From NCBI RefSeq assembly GCF_019303475.1, contig NZ_JABLSI010000048.1, forward strand, positions 1-34,923: a stretch of DNA of 34,923 nt, read 5' to 3'. Shown piece by piece: positions 33,810 to 34,923 of this stretch; positions within the stretch are counted from its first letter, which is position 1; each line of letters begins with the position of its first letter. The position numbers and the translations under genes were made by a program. Below the pieces are notes generated by a model. The model was given only the letters and a program-made list of their open reading frames with translations. It was not told the origin of the DNA and did no database searches. This stretch comes from Streptomyces sp. JJ38 (lineage in GTDB: Bacteria > Actinomycetota > Actinomycetes > Streptomycetales > Streptomycetaceae).

Positions 33810-34629
33810 GCCCGTCACCGTCACGGATCCGGCCGACCCGCGGCTCCACGACTACACCGACCTCACCGACGTCGCGCTGCGCCGCCGCCGGGAACCGGCC
33901 GAGGGGCTGTTCATCGCCGAGGGCGAGAAGGTCATCCGCCGGGCGCTGCAGGCCGGATACCCGATGCGCTCGCTGCTGCTGTCCGCCAAGTGGGCCGAGC
34001 CGATGCGCGACGTCATCGACGCGGCCACCGTGCCCGTGTACCTCGTCGACCCCGGGACCGCCGAGCGGGTCACCGGCTACCACGTGCACCGCGGCGCCCT
34101 CGCGGCCATGGCCCGCACCCCGCTGCCCCGCCCCGAGGACCTGCTGCGGGACGCCCGCCGCGTGGCGGTCCTCGAGTCCGTCAACGACCACACCAACGTC
34201 GGCGCCATCTTCCGCAGCGCCGCGGCCCTCGGCATGGACGCCGTGCTGCTCTCGCCCGACTGCGCCGATCCGCTCTACCGGCGCTCCGTCAAGGTCTCGA
34301 TGGGTGCCGTGTTCGCCGTCCCCTACGCCCGGCTCGACACCTGGCCCGGCGGCCTGGGGGCGGTACGGGAGGCCGGTTTCCGGCTGCTCGCGCTCACGCC
34401 CGCGCCGGAGGCGGTCGACCTGGCAGAGGTCGTGGCCGACCGCCCCGAGCGGGCCGCGCTTCTGCTGGGCGCCGAGGGCTCCGGGCTCAGCCGCCGCGCC
34501 CTGGGCGCAGCCGACACCTGGACACGCATCCCCATGGCGCACGGCGTCGACTCGCTCAACGTGGGCGCCGCCGCGGCCGTCGCCTTCTACGCCCTCGCCG
34601 CGGCCCCGGGCGCGAAGCCCGGCCGCTGA
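33802..34629 (+). CDS. TrmH/SpoU-family RNA 2'-O-methyltransferase
   Basis: 275 residues from GTG 33802, which overlaps the cobA end by 8 bases in another frame. The N-terminal substrate-binding domain (LFIAEGEKVIRRALQAGYPM) is followed by the SPOUT knot: motif 1 VNDHTNVGAIFRSAAALGMD, motif 2 LLLGAEGSGLSRRAL, motif 3 IPMAHGVDSLNVGAAAAVAF. It methylates a ribose 2'-OH in rRNA or tRNA; thiostrepton-resistance methylases belong to the same superfamily, but this length and context suit a housekeeping enzyme. Target unknown. Coupled translation with cobA is likely. Confidence 0.93.
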   Translation: MAEPVTVTDPADPRLHDYTDLTDVALRRRREPAEGLFIAEGEKVIRRALQAGYPMRSLLLSAKWAEPMRDVIDAATVPVYLVDPGTAERVTGYHVHRGALAAMARTPLPRPEDLLRDARRVAVLESVNDHTNVGAIFRSAAALGMDAVLLSPDCADPLYRRSVKVSMGAVFAVPYARLDTWPGGLGAVREAGFRLLALTPAPEAVDLAEVVADRPERAALLLGAEGSGLSRRALGAADTWTRIPMAHGVDSLNVGAAAAVAFYALAAAPGAKPGR

Positions 34630-34923
34630 GCGAAGGTCTCCCCGGCGCCCGGCGCCGTCGTGTCGGCGTGCGCCGTGGGCGCGGCCGGCGGCAGGGCGCG
34701 CCCCTCGGGCGCCTCACAGCCCTGGGCCGCCGCGATCCCGAGCGCCACCAGCAGGGTCACCGTCACGAACACCACGAGCCGCTGCCGCAGGAGCCGACGG
34801 TCGGGCCCGGGACGGTGCGGTGGCCTGCGGGCCGGCCGACGGCGTGGCGCGGGCCCGCGAGACGCGGTCCTGCGCCCGGCCGTCCCGGCCTCGCTGGGCC
34901 GCCGCCGCTCACCGCCCGTCCGG
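34587..34923 (-). CDS. C-terminal part of a small membrane-anchored protein (5' end outside window)
   Basis: The minus frame is open from the right edge to a stop at 34587, at least 111 codons, with strong G/C third-position bias. The visible part has an Arg/Pro-rich stretch, then one hydrophobic segment (LVVFVTVTLLVALGIAAA), then a short Ala/Pro-rich outer tail. A GTG at 34775 could start a 62-residue protein, but coding character continues upstream, so it is more likely the end of a larger gene. Its end overlaps the TrmH gene by 43 bases in convergent orientation. No family recognised. Confidence 0.5.
   Translation of the reverse strand, partial: RTGGERRRPSEAGTAGRRTASRGPAPRRRPARRPPHRPGPDRRLLRQRLVVFVTVTLLVALGIAAAQGCEAPEGRALPPAAPTAHADTTAPGAGETFAQRPGFAPGAAARA

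Overview
The window is very GC-rich, codons end almost always in G or C, GTG starts are common, and many genes have -10 hexamers (TANNNT) only 5-7 bases before the start codon, i.e. leaderless transcripts. Together with the gene families present (DUF5997, BluB-CobT fusion, CobL, a UvrA paralogue, metNIQ beside cobalamin genes) this points to an actinomycete, most likely Streptomyces. From memory, the order resembles the S. coelicolor SCO1552-SCO1580 region in reverse. There is no rRNA, tRNA, CRISPR, transposase or phage gene; this is chromosomal core with a few decayed genes.

Layout. (1) 1-5850: a LysR-type effector-domain protein without a DNA-binding domain (cut by the window edge), divergent from a DUF5997 gene; an AraC regulator plus glyoxalase pair; a UvrA-like ATPase lacking the UvrB-binding insert; an alpha/beta hydrolase. 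(2) 5850-7125: a relic of a glyoxalase-type gene and a SAM-dependent methyltransferase. (3) 7126-16226: arginine biosynthesis. argC-argJ-argB-argD overlap by 4 bases at each junction and are followed by the repressor gene argR; then a RidA relic, a pyridoxamine-oxidase-like gene and a DUF488 gene; then argG and argH. The argC and argG promoters carry paired ARG-box-like sites with the same spacing, so ArgR probably represses both. (4) 16227-23396: aldo/keto reductase; an autoregulated TetR plus MFS exporter pair; acyltransferase; Tat-exported glycerophosphodiesterase; GNAT acetyltransferase behind a structured leader; two small overlapping membrane-protein genes. (5) 23397-26699: metNIQ methionine ABC importer, preceded by a 28-codon leader ORF with clustered Cys and Met codons. 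(6) 26700-34629: a GNAT gene, then cobalamin/siroheme genes (cobL, bluB-cobT fusion, cobA/cysG-type) and an overlapping TrmH/SpoU methyltransferase. (7) The right edge holds the 3' end of a convergent gene for a small membrane-anchored protein.

How the genes fit together: the arginine block makes arginine from glutamate and carries its own repressor. The cobalamin block gives uroporphyrinogen III methylation and oxidation, the precorrin-6Y step, lower-ligand (dimethylbenzimidazole) synthesis and its activation. Methionine import lies next to it, which is sensible because B12 serves methionine synthase. The most interesting items are the Cys/Met leader ORF before metN, the structured region at 21704-21993, the HTH-less LysR protein paired with DUF5997, and the long disordered, His-repeat-containing N-terminus of the BluB-CobT fusion.
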